Source of the DNA: Bacteroidales bacterium | GTDB lineage: Bacteria > Bacteroidota > Bacteroidia > Bacteroidales > ML635J-15 | Assembly (NCBI GenBank): GCA_028696755.1 | Contig: JAQVGK010000164.1 | Coordinates: 1 to 7,508, forward strand | Reading direction: 5' to 3' | DNA length: 7,508 nt | Shown: positions 6,648-7,508 of the stretch, in pieces | Layout: each line of letters starts with the position of its first letter | Numbering within the stretch: the first letter of the stretch is position 1 | Translations under genes and position numbers: made by a program | The notes under the pieces: generated by a model | What the model was told of the DNA's origin: nothing | Databases searched by the model: none | The model's input: only the letters and a program-made list of their open reading frames with translations

Positions 6648-6885
6648 ACCCGAAGACGATAACGAGTTCAAACCCGGAAAAGAAGGCCTGAATAAGTTTA
6701 TTAAATATTCCACTTTGGGATTTGAAATGGCACTTATTATTGGATTGGGAACTTGGGCTGGTGTTGCTCTCGACGATTATTTTGTGAATAAAACTCCAGG
6801 TTTTACAATCGCTTTGTCCCTTTTTTCGGTGTTAGGCTCTCTTTATTTAGTCATTAAACGTTTGATAAATGATAACAAAGAGTGA
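6640..6885 (+). CDS. atpZ: AtpZ-like small membrane protein of the ATP synthase operon
   Basis: The 81-residue protein has a charged N-terminus (residues 1-20) and two transmembrane helices (about 26-46 and 53-73). The pattern 'GLGTWAGVALDDYF' then 'TPGFTIALSLFSVLGSLY' is that of the AtpZ/'ATPase gene 1' family (PF09527). AtpZ acts with AtpI in the membrane, and in other bacteria the pair has been linked to Mg or Ca transport and to F-type ATP synthase assembly. The start is GTG at 6640, overlapping the bactofilin stop; no in-frame ATG gives a full-length protein, because the first internal Met (residue 30) lies inside the first helix. The 3' end overlaps the next gene by 17 nt. The family call rests on the two-helix hairpin, glycine pattern and position. 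Confidence 0.85.
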   Translation: MNKPEDDNEFKPGKEGLNKFIKYSTLGFEMALIIGLGTWAGVALDDYFVNKTPGFTIALSLFSVLGSLYLVIKRLINDNKE

Positions 6886-7258
6886 TTTTAAGGCTTTAAT
6901 CAATTTTAGCTTTCTTGCAATTTTGCTTTTTGCAATTCATTTTGGGTTAATTCATTTTTTTTACAGATATTTTTATGCTCCCGATGTTTTATTTGTGCAC
7001 CCCTTTTTATTCGTAATAACTATTGGATCGATAATATCGGTGAAGCTAATATTTAAAAAAACAAAACTAAGTGCTCTAGCAAATGCTTACATGGCAGCCA
7101 GTTTAGGCAAAATGATGCTCAGCCTTTTGTTTCTTTTGCCTCAGTTTTTGGGCAATGGTTTTTTTCGTAAAGAATATGTTTTGCAGTTTTTTGTAGTTTA
7201 TTTCATTTATCTGATTTCTGAGGTTGTTTATCTTGTAAAGGAGTTTAAAATCAGTTAA
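6869..7258 (+). CDS. AtpI-like membrane protein of the ATP synthase operon
   Basis: The 129-residue protein has four predicted transmembrane helices, about residues 11-32, 41-61, 72-91 and 104-123, and little soluble sequence. Size, topology and position between the AtpZ-like gene and atpB match AtpI-type proteins (PF03899-like), which assist assembly of the c-ring or modulate F0. The sequence is divergent, so the family call leans on context. A 'GKMMLSLLFLL' segment (80-90) puts a Lys at the start of helix 3, a position often basic in this group. The ATG at 6869 overlaps the preceding stop (6883-6885) by 17 nt, a coupled arrangement. If initiation were instead downstream, the first helix would be lost, so 6869 is preferred. 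An 86-nt gap with its own promoter separates it from atpB. Confidence 0.75.
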   Translation: MITKSDFKALINFSFLAILLFAIHFGLIHFFYRYFYAPDVLFVHPFLFVITIGSIISVKLIFKKTKLSALANAYMAASLGKMMLSLLFLLPQFLGNGFFRKEYVLQFFVVYFIYLISEVVYLVKEFKIS

Positions 7259-7281
7259 TCAAAAAAATATTTCGATTTTTA

Positions 7282-7312
7282 TTAGTTTTTTCAAATTGAA
7301 AATGTAAATTTG
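7282..7312 (+). promoter_or_regulatory. Promoter upstream of atpB
   Basis: TAAATTTG at 7305-7312 matches the TAnnTTTG -7 consensus exactly. TTAG at 7282-7285, 19 nt upstream, is a three-out-of-four match to the -33 TTTG. Transcription would start near 7319, about 26 nt before the atpB ATG. The core F0F1 genes may therefore be expressed separately from, as well as together with, the bactofilin-atpZ-atpI genes. Confidence 0.6.
7288..7302. repeat. Inverted repeat in the atpB promoter spacer
   Basis: TTTTCAA, a central A, then TTGAAAA form a perfect 7-bp inverted repeat. It ends two bases before the -7 box of the candidate atpB promoter, within the -33/-7 spacer. That is a position where a dimeric regulator could block polymerase, but in AT-rich DNA it may be chance. 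Confidence 0.45.
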
Positions 7313-7344
7313 TATGCCACATAATATTAATTATTAAGGTTGAC

Positions 7345-7508
7345 ATGAAGCATATATTTTTTCTGATAGGTTTTTGTTCGGTTCTGTGTTTGTCGAATAT
7401 TGCGATAGCCTCCGAAGCAAAGGAGCATAAGGAGGGAGAAGAGGAAAAGTTCAACGTTATTGAGCTGATTATGCATCACATTAAAGATGCACACGAATGG
7501 CATATACT
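7345..7508 (+). CDS. atpB: ATP synthase F0 subunit a, 5' part
   Basis: The first 54 codons are present; the gene continues past the window. The product is subunit a of F0, which forms the proton or sodium half-channels against the c-ring in the inner membrane. The N-terminus is a long presequence: Lys2, a hydrophobic stretch (about residues 4-22), a likely signal cleavage near IAIA|S, and a highly charged Glu/Lys/His linker (24-35). The motif 'NVIELIMHHIKDAHEWHI' (37-54) follows. This 'imHHi.D.hewH' pattern before the first conserved helix is characteristic of Bacteroidota subunit a, which is longer than the enterobacterial form. AAGG at 7336-7339 lies 5 nt before the ATG, a short Shine-Dalgarno-like match unusual for this window. 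The catalytic Arg and later helices are outside the window. Confidence 0.88.
   Translation, partial: MKHIFFLIGFCSVLCLSNIAIASEAKEHKEGEEEKFNVIELIMHHIKDAHEWHI

Noticed and set aside
7251..7454. 67-codon - strand open frame across the atpB start
   Set aside because: It lies opposite the well-supported atpB 5' end and its promoter, with no signal or domain of its own.

Overview
The window comes from an AT-rich member of the Bacteroidota. The evidence is the gene content and the signals. There is a TonB-dependent receptor with a carboxypeptidase-D-like N-terminal domain beside a DUF4249 lipoprotein. Several signal peptides end in '-SAQ' or have a short Bacteroidota-type lipobox. A bactofilin gene leads into the F-type ATP synthase genes. 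The -7 promoter boxes match TAnnTTTG, and most starts lack a clear Shine-Dalgarno sequence. All convincing genes lie on the + strand. The species cannot be told from this sequence.

Layout. (a) 13-1946: a two-gene unit, a cysteine-rich secreted lipoprotein followed 11 nt later by a predicted outer-membrane beta-barrel protein; neither has a function I can name. (b) 1947-2169: an intergenic stretch holding the last ~31 codons and stop of a destroyed TonB-dependent receptor gene (1998-2093), recognisable because it matches the corresponding region of the intact receptor downstream. (c) 2170-3081: a DUF4249 lipoprotein. (d) 3082-3338: a 257-nt gap with a large imperfect inverted repeat. Its arms are each four copies of GCATGGR or its complement, and the gap is flanked by a short direct repeat suggesting insertion between two once closely spaced genes. 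(e) 3339-6173: a 944-residue TonB-dependent receptor carrying about 174 extra C-terminal residues that look like a second small beta-barrel. (f) 6270-7508: bactofilin, AtpZ-like and AtpI-like small membrane proteins in overlapping frames, then the 5' end of atpB, which runs off the window.

How the parts fit. Regions (b)-(e) are an outer-membrane uptake locus: the receptor imports an unknown ligand with TonB energy, and the DUF4249 lipoprotein is its likely surface partner. The order is unusual. The DUF4249 gene lies just after the dead receptor and just before the live one, so its original partner may be the lost receptor. Region (f) is the start of the ATP synthase operon, with one consensus-like promoter before bactofilin and another before atpB.

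No phage, CRISPR, tRNA, rRNA or transposase gene is visible, and I see no complete new defence or biosynthetic system. The most noteworthy items are the receptor remnant, the inverted heptamer repeat with its flanking direct repeats, and the C-terminal barrel extension of the receptor.
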